Translations under genes and position numbers: made by a program
Assembly (NCBI RefSeq): GCF_030540825.1
Contig: NZ_JAUOEO010000001.1
Span: 4,291,001-4,355,000, forward strand
Direction: 5' to 3'
DNA length: 64,000 nt
Origin: Flavivirga spongiicola
GTDB lineage: Bacteria > Bacteroidota > Bacteroidia > Flavobacteriales > Flavobacteriaceae
Shown here: positions 33,733 to 42,157 of the stretch, piece by piece
How the letters are laid out: the number at the start of each line of letters is the position of its first letter
How positions within the stretch are numbered: position 1 is the stretch's first letter
The notes under the pieces: model-generated
Databases searched by the model: none
What the model saw: only the letters and a program-made list of their open reading frames with translations
Told to the model about the DNA's origin: nothing

Positions 33733-34461
33733 TTACTTATTCCTAACAAAAATCAATTTAAATCGTCCATTACTTTGGTCGCGTTGTTCCATTTCAAAAT
33801 GATCTAATGATTTAAAAAGAGGTGTTAACTTATCAAAGCCAAAATTTCTGGAATCAAAATTAGGTTGTTTTTTTAGTATTAGAGAACCAACATCTCCAAG
33901 AAATGCCCAACCATCATCATCTGCAGCATCTGACACTGAATTTTTAAGAAGTCTAATCACCTTAGGCGTAATATTATACAAATTAACCTTTTTAGATTTA
34001 CCTTCTTTATCGTCTTTTTCAAGATCCTTTTTAAGGATTTCCAGATAAATAAACTTATCGCAGGCCACAATAAACGGATTTGGCGTTTTCTTTTCTCCCA
34101 TCCCATAAACCTGCATCCCAGCTTCACGTAATCGTGTTGCTAATTTTGTAAAATCACTATCAGAAGACACTAAACAAAAACCATTTACTTTTTCAGAATA
34201 TAAAATATCCATGGCATCAATTATCATGGCAGAGTCTGTAGCATTCTTCCCTGTTGTATAGCCATATTGCTGAATGGGTGTAATGGCATTTTCAAGTAGT
34301 ATACTTTTCCACTTAGAGAGATGCGGCTTTGTCCAATCCCCATAAATTCGCTTTATGGTCGGTGTTCCGTATTTTGCTATTTCTTCCATCATTTCAGAAA
34401 TATACTTTGATGGAATATTATCTCCATCAATTAATACGGCAATCTTAGTGTCTTTTGTCAT
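33733..34461 (-). CDS. NYN domain protein with C-terminal OST-HTH/LOTUS-like domain
   Basis: A 242-residue protein. The N-terminal NYN (PIN-like) nuclease domain has acidic sites in IAVLIDGDNIPSKY, KNATDSAMIIDAMD and FCLVSSDSDFTKLATRLREAG, the usual metal-binding Asp positions. The C-terminal 70 residues (VIRLLKNSVSDAADDDGWAFLGDVGSLILKK split) match an OST-HTH/LOTUS fold that binds RNA. The pair resembles LabA/DUF88 proteins; it probably acts on RNA. Monocistronic. Confidence 0.88.
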   Translation of the reverse strand: MTKDTKIAVLIDGDNIPSKYISEMMEEIAKYGTPTIKRIYGDWTKPHLSKWKSILLENAITPIQQYGYTTGKNATDSAMIIDAMDILYSEKVNGFCLVSSDSDFTKLATRLREAGMQVYGMGEKKTPNPFIVACDKFIYLEILKKDLEKDDKEGKSKKVNLYNITPKVIRLLKNSVSDAADDDGWAFLGDVGSLILKKQPNFDSRNFGFDKLTPLFKSLDHFEMEQRDQSNGRFKLIFVRNK

Positions 34462-34595
34462 AATGGTTAAAGATACTGATATATTGTCTACTAAGAGTCT
34501 CTAAAATATATATCATTGGATTTCTTTTAACATTTTATATAGATATAAGCCATTCTTTATTTTTAATTTTAACACGACTAATTCAAAATAATATT

Positions 34596-37196
34596 ATGAA
34601 ATTTAAAAATCTAAGGACTACAAAACTTATTTGTTTTGCATTAACGTTAATGCTTTTTTCTATATCAGAAAACGTTCAAGCTCAAAAAAGAAAAAAAGGT
34701 AAGAAAAAGAATCAGATAGAAGTTGTTGATAAACCTGCCAAGAAAAAGACAAAAGTAAAAACGATTGCTGAACTCGTTAAATCAAGTAAAAAAATAGACG
34801 GATTATTCACTATTTACCAAGATACCATAACAGGATCTATACAAATGATTATTTCTGATGATCAAATAAACAAAGAGTACATCTATTTTAGTCAAATTGC
34901 TGATGGTGTTATGGATGCTGGAAGAATTATTAGAGGCTCCTATAGAGGTTCTAAAGTGTTTAAGATTGAAAAATATTTTGATAAGATTGAATTTATAACA
35001 CAAAACATATCGTTTTACTTTGACCCGGAAAGTCCCCTTTCAAAATCTAAAGATGCTAATATTAGTAATGGGAACATGGCTAGCATAAAAATTGAAAGCC
35101 ATGATAAAAAAAAGGGGTTTTATCTAATAAAAGCTGATAATCTGTTTCTAGCTGAAACCCTATCACAAATTAAGCGGCCAAGATTACCAGGAGCAGCACC
35201 TAGCGCTTTTAAATTGGGTAATTTAAATAAGACAAAAACTAAAATAGATGCTATTCGTAATTATGACAACAATACAGATTTAGCAGTGGAGTATGTATAT
35301 TCTTCTCCATCTGTTTTAAATGGTGGTTCTAATGCTGTGGCTGATGGAAGAAACGTAAGTATTAAAGTGTTTCATAGCTTAATAGCATTACCGGAAAACG
35401 ATTATGAAGTTAGATACGATGACCCCAGGGTTGGCTATTTCATAACCCAGGTAGATGACCAAACGTCTACTAGTGCTACACCATACCGTGATTTAGTACA
35501 TCGCTGGAATTTAAAAAAGAAAAATCCAAATGCAACTATTTCAGAACCTGTCGAACCTATTACCTGGTGGATAGAAAATTCAACACCATTAGAATGGCGT
35601 GAAACTATAAAAAATGGGGTTTTACAATGGAATGTTGCTTTTGAAAAAGCCGGGTTTAAAAACGCTATGGTTGTTAAAATTCAACCGGATGACGCACTTT
35701 GGGATGCTGGAGATATAAGATATAACGTATTACGTTGGACGTCCTCTCCACAGCCTCCTTTTGGTGGTTATGGTCCTAGTTTTGTAAACCCAAAAACAGG
35801 GCAGATTTTAGGCGCAGATATTATGTTAGAATATGTACACTTTACCAATAGAGTGATGTATGATAAATTATTTGATCTAACTTCATTACATAAGACTTTC
35901 GAAAATTCAAACATGGAAGAAGATCACAAAATGTATTGCTCTTTAGGACATATTATGCATGAAAATACACTTTTTGGAAATGCTGTATTGAAAGCTACGA
36001 ATGCCTCAGATTTAGAAATGAAGCGTATGAAAAAAGAAGCGATGACTGCTTTAATCATGCATGAAGTTGGTCATACTTTAGGCTTAAACCACAACATGAA
36101 GGCAAGTCAGTTATTCTCTCCTGAACAATTAGCTGATGCCAATTTTATTAAAGGGAAATGCCTAACGGGCTCTGTAATGGATTATGCAGCTATTAACATA
36201 ACAAAAGACCGAACAAAGCAAGGACAGTACTATGATACAGCTGTTGGGCCTTATGATGTTTGGGCTGTTCAATTTGGATACACCCCTTTTAAAACTAAAC
36301 AAGAAAGAACAGAATTATTACAGCAATCAACCAAACCAGAGCTTATTTTTGGTAACGATGCTGATGATATGCGCTCTCCTGGAAAAGCTATTGATCCAAG
36401 AGTTATGGTTGGAGACATGTCTAACGACCAAATTAGATATTCTATTGATCGATTTGAGGTTATTAATACTATGATGCGTGGTATAAAAGATAAGTTTACT
36501 AAATCAGGCCAATCTTATCAGGAATTAAGACAAGCCTATTATATTTTAAGTAGTCAAAGAGGAAGTGCCGCCAATGTCATTTCAAGGTTTATTGGAGGTA
36601 TCTATGTAGATAGAGCCATGGCTGGGCAAAATGGTGAAAAACAACCTTACACCCCAGTTAGCTTAGCTGATCAAAAAAGAGCCATGTCAGCTTTAAGTAA
36701 ATATGTATTTGCACCAAATGCTTTTAGTGCTCCTAATGACCTGTATAACTATTTGGCTATGCAACGAAGAGGTTATAACTTTAGAACCCCTGAAGATCCA
36801 AAAATTCACAGCCAAGTCTTAGGATACCAAAAAAATGTGCTTAATCATATATTACACTACAATACATTACAAAGAATTACAGATTCAGAATTATACAGTA
36901 ACGGATATAGTCTATCTACTTTTATGAGTGATTTAAACAAGGCTATTTTCAAGGCAGATATTTACTCTAATGTAAACTCTTTTAGACAAAATTTACAATT
37001 AGAATATACCAACATGCTTATAGACATCCTTACAAGGAAGCAAAATAGCAGATATACAAATAATGCAAAGTCTATGGCTTTGTATAATTTAAATAATATT
37101 AAAACAATGGCTTCAAATACAGGAAATATATCGTCTAGAGCTCATAAACAGCATTTAAGAACACGTATTGATAATGCTTTAAAAGAAGTAAAATAA
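34596..37196 (+). CDS. Secreted zinc metalloprotease (DUF5117/DUF5118 type)
   Basis: An 866-residue exported protein (signal ends ENVQAQ). A Lys-rich linker follows the signal, then the DUF5118/DUF5117 beta region (GLFTIYQDTITGSIQMIISDDQ...). The metzincin-type zinc site is H489-E-V-G-H493, continued TLGLNH with the third ligand H499, and a downstream SVMDYA Met-turn. This is the family of large Bacteroidota zinc-dependent metalloproteases. It probably works in the periplasm or at the outer membrane. A terminator follows. Confidence 0.9.
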   Translation: MKFKNLRTTKLICFALTLMLFSISENVQAQKRKKGKKKNQIEVVDKPAKKKTKVKTIAELVKSSKKIDGLFTIYQDTITGSIQMIISDDQINKEYIYFSQIADGVMDAGRIIRGSYRGSKVFKIEKYFDKIEFITQNISFYFDPESPLSKSKDANISNGNMASIKIESHDKKKGFYLIKADNLFLAETLSQIKRPRLPGAAPSAFKLGNLNKTKTKIDAIRNYDNNTDLAVEYVYSSPSVLNGGSNAVADGRNVSIKVFHSLIALPENDYEVRYDDPRVGYFITQVDDQTSTSATPYRDLVHRWNLKKKNPNATISEPVEPITWWIENSTPLEWRETIKNGVLQWNVAFEKAGFKNAMVVKIQPDDALWDAGDIRYNVLRWTSSPQPPFGGYGPSFVNPKTGQILGADIMLEYVHFTNRVMYDKLFDLTSLHKTFENSNMEEDHKMYCSLGHIMHENTLFGNAVLKATNASDLEMKRMKKEAMTALIMHEVGHTLGLNHNMKASQLFSPEQLADANFIKGKCLTGSVMDYAAINITKDRTKQGQYYDTAVGPYDVWAVQFGYTPFKTKQERTELLQQSTKPELIFGNDADDMRSPGKAIDPRVMVGDMSNDQIRYSIDRFEVINTMMRGIKDKFTKSGQSYQELRQAYYILSSQRGSAANVISRFIGGIYVDRAMAGQNGEKQPYTPVSLADQKRAMSALSKYVFAPNAFSAPNDLYNYLAMQRRGYNFRTPEDPKIHSQVLGYQKNVLNHILHYNTLQRITDSELYSNGYSLSTFMSDLNKAIFKADIYSNVNSFRQNLQLEYTNMLIDILTRKQNSRYTNNAKSMALYNLNNIKTMASNTGNISSRAHKQHLRTRIDNALKEVK

Positions 37197-37226
37197 AGTA
37201 AAAGCATCATAAAAAGTATTCCAAAC

Positions 37227-37262
37227 AAAAAAGTTACCTTATTAAAACAAGGTAACTTTTAG
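37227..37262 (+). terminator. Terminator after the metalloprotease gene
   Basis: AAAAGTTACCTT pairs with AAGGTAACTTTT across an 8-nt loop, with a T-rich 3' side. Confidence 0.85.
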
Positions 37263-37377
37263 TTTTAAGTGTTAGAAATGTTTCTTTTTAGGAACAAATA
37301 ATTGTTTACTTTATGTTTCATTTCTTATACAATTATTATCTTTCAAATTCTATGCCACATTTACAAAACATTAAATA

Positions 37378-37983
37378 ATGAGTTGGATTAAAGTTATTCC
37401 TTTTGAACAAGCTACGGGTAAGTTAAAAGCTATTTATAATAAAATTAAGGGGCCTAATAATCAAATTGATAATGTGCTAAGTATTCATAGTTTAAGACCG
37501 CATACACTTGCAGGTCATATGGCTCTTTATAAAAACACATTACATCACAGCAATAATACTTTTCCTAATTGGTTTTTAGAGCTTTTAGGAACCTATACAA
37601 GTTATATTAATAAATGTGATTACTGTTATCAACATCATTTTGAGGGAATGAAACGTTTCTTAAATGATGATAAGAAATCTGAATTATTAAAATCACATAT
37701 TGAAAATGATTCTCTAAAAATTATTTTATCTAAAAAAGAATTTGCCTTAGTTAATTATGCAAAGCAACTAACACTTGAAGCAAGTTCACTTATTGAGAGT
37801 GATATAGCATATTTAAAAGAATTAGATATAAATGATGGTGAGATACTGGAAGTAAATCAAGTAGTTTCATATTTTAACTATGCAAATAGAACAGTTTTAG
37901 GTCTAGGCGTCAATACTAAAAATGAAATTTTAGGTCTCTCACCTAGCAACAAAAACAATGAAGATTCGTGGGATCATAAATAG
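37378..37983 (+). CDS. Carboxymuconolactone decarboxylase / AhpD-like peroxidase-related protein
   Basis: A 201-residue helical protein with the C80-D-Y-C83-Y-Q-H-H motif, the CxxCxxxH redox signature of AhpD-like proteins, preceded by a conserved WFLELLGTYTSYINK helix. Members reduce peroxiredoxins or act as alkylhydroperoxidases. Cytoplasmic. Its stop codon is directly followed by the stop codon of the convergent acyltransferase gene, with no gap. Confidence 0.85.
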   Translation: MSWIKVIPFEQATGKLKAIYNKIKGPNNQIDNVLSIHSLRPHTLAGHMALYKNTLHHSNNTFPNWFLELLGTYTSYINKCDYCYQHHFEGMKRFLNDDKKSELLKSHIENDSLKIILSKKEFALVNYAKQLTLEASSLIESDIAYLKELDINDGEILEVNQVVSYFNYANRTVLGLGVNTKNEILGLSPSNKNNEDSWDHK

Positions 37984-38532
37984 TTAGGAAGCATCAGAAA
38001 TTTTCCCTTTTACGCCCTTAAAAAACTCGTACATAAACTTAAAATCAGCTTCCACATCATCTGTTGGATAAAAGGGTTTTGAAATTTTATTTTGCTTATT
38101 TTCAAAATCAAGTGTAATCATTATGATTGGCACCTTCGCTTTTTTAGCTATATAATAAAACCCAGTACGCCATTTACCTACTTTTTTGCGAGTTCCTTCT
38201 GGAGCTAAAGTCATCCTAAATTCTTCTTTTCCTTCAAATAATTTAGCAATTAAATCTACTTTGTTTTCTTTAGTATGCCTATCAATTGGTATCCCTCCCA
38301 GTACTCTAAAAAACCATCCTATTGGAAATGTAAATAATTCCTTTTTACCTACAAAATGTGTATCTATATCTAATACTGAACGTAGCAAAATAGCCATATA
38401 AAAATCATGCCAGCTTGTATGTGGCACCGTAATTATTATGGCTTTTTTAACTAAGTTTTTTGAGATATGGGTATGATCTACAACTTTCCATCCTAATAAT
38501 TTATAATAAATAAATTTGGCAAGCCATCGCAT
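37984..38532 (-). CDS. 1-acyl-glycerol-3-phosphate acyltransferase family protein (PlsC-like)
   Basis: A 182-residue acyltransferase with VPHTSWHDFYM (HX4D catalytic motif), a GGIPIDR block and LAPEGTRKKVGKWRTGF (substrate phosphate block). It is short for PlsC and belongs to the small group often next to lipid A or surface-lipid genes. It starts 1 nt after the KdnB-like gene and ends the five-gene kdsB operon. Acyl acceptor unknown; inner-membrane-associated. Confidence 0.87.
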   Translation of the reverse strand: MRWLAKFIYYKLLGWKVVDHTHISKNLVKKAIIITVPHTSWHDFYMAILLRSVLDIDTHFVGKKELFTFPIGWFFRVLGGIPIDRHTKENKVDLIAKLFEGKEEFRMTLAPEGTRKKVGKWRTGFYYIAKKAKVPIIMITLDFENKQNKISKPFYPTDDVEADFKFMYEFFKGVKGKISDAS

Positions 38533-38533
38533 A

Positions 38534-39616
38534 TTACATTTTTTGATAAAGCCCTCTTAATTTTTCACGAGTCATCGTTTTTTTCCAATTTTTTCCTAAA
38601 GCATTTTCCCAAAGTGGTTCTAAACTCAATGCAATATCAATCATTATATTAAACTCCTCATCTGCCAAATTAGCACAAATACCTTTGGGCAATTCAATAT
38701 TGTGTTTTGCTTTCATTTCCTTAAAAAGCTTTACCCCTTCTGGATAAAACTCTTCTAAATGATCAAAAACGATACAATTACCAATGCCGTGCTTTGTACC
38801 CAGTAAATAAGATAAACCATAACTCATAGCATGTGCAACGCCTACTTGAGAATAAACAATACTCATACCACCATGCCATGAAGCCATCATCAATTTTTCT
38901 TGAGCTTCAACCTCTGTAAGATCATCACTTAAAAAGATCTCTTTACACAAGTCTAAGGCCATATCACCGTAACTTTGACTAAACGCATTTAAATAGGTTC
39001 CGTTTAATGATTCTACACAATGAATATAACAATCCATTCCTGTATAAAACCATTGATTTATAGGAACATTTTTAGTGAGTTCGGAATCTAATATAACTTG
39101 ATCAAACGGTGTGAAATCTGAATTTATACCAAGCTTTTTACGTGGTCCTGTAAGGACCGTCGTTCTGGAAACCTCGGCTCCTGTTCCAGATATTGTTGGA
39201 ATACCAACATGATATATTCCTTCATTTTTTACTAAATCCCAACCTTGATAATCTTTAGCTTCTCCATCATTGGTTAGCATTATAGAAACAGCTTTAGCTA
39301 GGTCTAAAACCGTTCCTCCTCCTATACCAATAATTCCCGACGGACGTTCTTTTGTTAATAAAATAATTTCTTCAACCAAAGTATCTACTTGAGACGTTTT
39401 TGGTTCTTCTTTTGAAGAAATAAAAATAATCTTATCATCATATGATAATTGTATTCTTGAAGTTAACCAAGAATTACTTTTAAAAACATCATCTACCAAA
39501 TAAATAAATGGAGCACGGATGTTTAAACGTTTTGGGGCCAAAATTTCGTTTAACTGATTGAAACTACCTCTGCCAAAAATGACTCTTGGCACCATTGGAA
39601 AGTTCTTATAATTCAT
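38534..39616 (-). CDS. Iron-containing alcohol dehydrogenase, KdnB-like (Kdo 8-oxidase)
   Basis: A 360-residue group III Fe-dependent dehydrogenase. The NAD-binding GIGGGTVLDLAKAVS and TISGTGAEVSRT segments are clear, and metal ligands lie in GMDCYIHCVES, VGVAHAMSYGLSY and GTKHGIGN. Its closest known role by overall pattern is KdnB, which oxidises C8 of Kdo in making 8-amino-Kdo in Shewanella; placement two genes after kdsB supports a Kdo substrate. The KdnA aminotransferase is not in the window, so the pathway end product is uncertain. Confidence 0.78.
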   Translation of the reverse strand: MNYKNFPMVPRVIFGRGSFNQLNEILAPKRLNIRAPFIYLVDDVFKSNSWLTSRIQLSYDDKIIFISSKEEPKTSQVDTLVEEIILLTKERPSGIIGIGGGTVLDLAKAVSIMLTNDGEAKDYQGWDLVKNEGIYHVGIPTISGTGAEVSRTTVLTGPRKKLGINSDFTPFDQVILDSELTKNVPINQWFYTGMDCYIHCVESLNGTYLNAFSQSYGDMALDLCKEIFLSDDLTEVEAQEKLMMASWHGGMSIVYSQVGVAHAMSYGLSYLLGTKHGIGNCIVFDHLEEFYPEGVKLFKEMKAKHNIELPKGICANLADEEFNIMIDIALSLEPLWENALGKNWKKTMTREKLRGLYQKM

Positions 39617-39664
39617 TTAACAGTTTTTTTTTACAAAAAGTAAAAATAGTATTTATTTTAAATA

Positions 39665-40282
39665 TTATTGGTTTAAATATTCTTGAAATTTTTCTGAAAA
39701 TAAACCAACGTGGTAACCATCAACTAATGCGTGATTTACGTTAACAGAAATATTCATCATTAATTCATTATTGACTTTGCTTACTTTACTAAATGCTATT
39801 TTTGGTACAGAATCCAAGACTCCAGAAACAGGTTCTTTCTGTCCGGAAAAATGTAACCAAGGCATTGCGGAACAATGTATACAGTTTAACCCATTTTGAG
39901 GTGGATATAAGTCTGTTGAATTTTCAATTCTTTCCTTTTCTATGGCTATATTTTCTATAAAAATATCCAAATCGTCGTTATATTCAATGAAAGAAAAACC
40001 AAACGTTTTATCACTTCGCATTATTGTAGCTGATGCATGAATAATATTATAATCCACAACATTTCCATCTTCAATTCTATACCTAAAATTATCAACCACA
40101 TTTATAGCTTTCATACAATCGTGTAGATATTTAGCAAAAAAACTTTTATTGCTGTCTTTTGAAAATTTATATGCTTTAGTAACATTAAAAGGGATAGTTA
40201 CAGCAAAATAAGGATCTTTTAATCTGCAAAAATGCTCGTAATGTTGTTTTCTATTCCAAGTATTTATATTTATTATCTTCAA
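39665..40282 (-). CDS. Chloramphenicol acetyltransferase-fold acyltransferase
   Basis: A 205-residue CAT-family protein. The catalytic HxxxDG motif is in NVNHALVDGYHVG near the C-terminus, and the N-terminal RKQHYEHFCRLKDPYFAVTI region is the usual start. Length is right for a CAT trimer subunit. The start codon is TTG, placed immediately after the HAD stop (TAATTG), so it probably depends on translation of that gene. In this operon an acetyl or acyl acceptor on a sugar is plausible; antibiotic resistance should not be assumed. Confidence 0.82.
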   Translation of the reverse strand: MKIININTWNRKQHYEHFCRLKDPYFAVTIPFNVTKAYKFSKDSNKSFFAKYLHDCMKAINVVDNFRYRIEDGNVVDYNIIHASATIMRSDKTFGFSFIEYNDDLDIFIENIAIEKERIENSTDLYPPQNGLNCIHCSAMPWLHFSGQKEPVSGVLDSVPKIAFSKVSKVNNELMMNISVNVNHALVDGYHVGLFSEKFQEYLNQ

Positions 40283-40987
40283 TTAATCCAATAGTTTTAT
40301 AACATCTCGCAAACTATTTATCGTTTTGTATGTTTTTCCGTTTGTGTCTTTTTCTGTGACTTCCTCGTGCGCCCAGGTGGTATGAAAAGGTATATGGATC
40401 GCATGGGCGTTAATATTTACTAATGGTAACACATCAGATTTCAAAGAATTCCCTATCATTAAAAACTCAGATGGTTTAATGTCCAGATGGTTTAATAATT
40501 TAGAATAATTGACTTCTTTTTTATCACTTAATACTTCTATATGATGAAAATAACTTGTAAGACCAGATTTTTCTAGTTTACGCTCTTGATCCAACAAATC
40601 ACCCTTCGTTGCAAGTATTAAACGATATTTTTTTGACAACACTTCCAAAACATCTTCAACACCATCAAGTAATTCCACTGGTTTATTAAGCATGTTTTTA
40701 CCAATATCAAGTATCGCTTCAATTGTCTTATGTGGCACATTATAGTTAGATAATTCTAAAGCAGATTGAACCATAGATAGCACAAATGCTTTAACCCCAT
40801 ACCCATATATGGGTAGGTTGCTCATTTCCATTTTAAACAATTCTTGGTCTATTTTATTTGGGGTTTCATAATCTGATAGTAACCTCCCAAATGCTTCTTC
40901 AGCTTCACGAAAATAGGTTTCATTTACCCAAAGCGTATCATCGGCATCAAAGCCAATCACTTTTATATTGTCGTATTCTTTTATCAA
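40283..40987 (-). CDS. HAD family hydrolase
   Basis: A 234-residue haloacid-dehalogenase phosphatase: motif I GFDADDTLW, motif II region LILATKG, a Lys in motif III, and motif IV FLMIGNSLKSDVLP. A helical cap sits between motif I and II. It lies between kdsB and the CAT-like gene with no gap to the latter. It is longer than KdsC-type phosphatases, so a Kdo-8-phosphate role is not implied. No ATG is available; a TTG start is used, overlapping a four-codon frame that begins with ATG. Confidence 0.85.
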   Translation of the reverse strand: MIKEYDNIKVIGFDADDTLWVNETYFREAEEAFGRLLSDYETPNKIDQELFKMEMSNLPIYGYGVKAFVLSMVQSALELSNYNVPHKTIEAILDIGKNMLNKPVELLDGVEDVLEVLSKKYRLILATKGDLLDQERKLEKSGLTSYFHHIEVLSDKKEVNYSKLLNHLDIKPSEFLMIGNSLKSDVLPLVNINAHAIHIPFHTTWAHEEVTEKDTNGKTYKTINSLRDVIKLLD

Positions 40988-41030
40988 TTTATTTTCATTT
41001 TATAATTCAGTTCAGGAAGTTCAACACAGA

Positions 41031-41759
41031 CTATTTCCATATTTTTTTAGCACGTTCCAAATCTTCTGGCGTATCAATTTCAACACCCTGAACATCAGTT
41101 TCTACCATTTTAATGCGTTTTCCATATTCCAAATAACGAATACATTCTATTTTTTCTGAAGCTTCTAATGACAACATTGGTAACTTATAAAAATCCAGTA
41201 TGGCTTCTTTTCTAAAAGCATAAACGCCTTTGTGTTTATAGTATTTTACTCCTACCCTTTTTTCTCTTGGATACGGAATTGGACTTCTGGAAAAATAAAG
41301 CGCAAAATTGGATTGATCTACTATAACCTTTACGGTATTAGGATTGTTAATCTCATCTATATCCGTAATATGAACCATTAAAGACGCCAAATCAATACTT
41401 TTATCATGATCATCTTTAAAAACTTCAATCAATTTAGCCAACGATTCTTTATCTGTAAATGGTTCGTCTCCTTGCACATTGATTACAATATCTACATCCA
41501 TAAATTCGACAGCTTCTGCTATTCTATCACTACCGCAATCATGCTCCTTTTTACTCATCATTGCCTTCCCGCCATTATTTACAATTTCATCGTAAATAAT
41601 TTTGCTATCGGTAACAACAAATACGTCGTCAAACAAATTAGTAGCCTTAGTGGCTTCGTATGTACGCAATATGACCGTTTTTCCCCCTAGGTCTTGCATA
41701 AGTTTTCCCGGAAACCGCGATGCACTATAACGCGCAGGAATCATTGAAATTATTTTCAT
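41031..41759 (-). CDS. kdsB: 3-deoxy-manno-octulosonate cytidylyltransferase
   Basis: Activates Kdo (or 8-amino-Kdo) with CTP for lipid A core assembly. Signatures are [21 protein letters not shown] at the start (split here as [13 protein letters not shown]), FVVTDSK, the [10 protein letters not shown] motif, INVQGDEPF, and [11 protein letters not shown]. Length 242 is normal. It is the first gene of a five-gene minus-strand operon with HAD, CAT-like, KdnB-like and PlsC-like genes. Cytoplasmic. Confidence 0.95.
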   Translation of the reverse strand: MKIISMIPARYSASRFPGKLMQDLGGKTVILRTYEATKATNLFDDVFVVTDSKIIYDEIVNNGGKAMMSKKEHDCGSDRIAEAVEFMDVDIVINVQGDEPFTDKESLAKLIEVFKDDHDKSIDLASLMVHITDIDEINNPNTVKVIVDQSNFALYFSRSPIPYPREKRVGVKYYKHKGVYAFRKEAILDFYKLPMLSLEASEKIECIRYLEYGKRIKMVETDVQGVEIDTPEDLERAKKIWK

Positions 41760-41783
41760 AATTATTATGGTCAGAATCTAGTT

Positions 41784-41791
41784 CAAAAATA
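41784..41791 (-). promoter_or_regulatory. -7 promoter box of the kdsB operon
   Basis: On the minus strand TATTTTTG fits TAnnTTTG, 25 nt before the kdsB ATG. Confidence 0.45.
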
Positions 41792-41942
41792 GAATAATTA
41801 TTATTAGGTTTTACCTTTATACCAAATGAATTTCTAAATGATCACCTCAAATTTGAATTATTTTTTATTCAGATGAAATAGAAAATTTAAGCATAGCATT
41901 AGCTACGGTTATGTTTTATAGTGAATTATGGAGGAAAAAGAA

Positions 41943-42038
41943 ATGAAAAATTTCTTAAAACCAACTATCTCTGAGGCAAGCCTTAAGGAATTCTTTAGAT
42001 TAAACCGGTTATTTAGATGTTTATTTGATATTAAATGA
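41943..42038 (+). CDS. Possible 31-residue small protein
   Basis: A short frame (MKNFLKPTISEASLKEFF...) preceded by GGAGG eight bases upstream, a strong Shine-Dalgarno that is unusual for this genome. The peptide is basic and amphipathic. No homologue is recognised, and it may belong to a decayed repeat. Confidence 0.25.
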   Translation: MKNFLKPTISEASLKEFFRLNRLFRCLFDIK

Positions 42039-42157
42039 TCTAAGCTTTTAAGCGACGTAAAAGTTATAAACAATATTAGCTGCAACTGATTACTAAATAT
42101 GGAAATCTCGCAAAGTCGTTAAAGCACAAAGCGATGATAATGTGACTGATTACTAAA

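Larger units (their letters stand above)
41760..42157. other. Intergenic region between kdsB and helicase gene
   Basis: About 400 bp. It holds the kdsB -7 box, a possible short ORF at 41943-42038, and a direct repeat ACTGATTACTAAAT near 42087 and 42143. A start-less frame just before the short ORF reads ENLSIALATVMFYSELWRKKK, which is protein-like and may be a remnant of a dispersed element. Confidence 0.4.

Noticed and set aside
39665..40282. Chloramphenicol resistance determinant
   Set aside because: The CAT fold and HxxxDG motif are shared by many acyltransferases; the operon context with kdsB and a KdnB-like gene points to cell-surface sugar chemistry instead.
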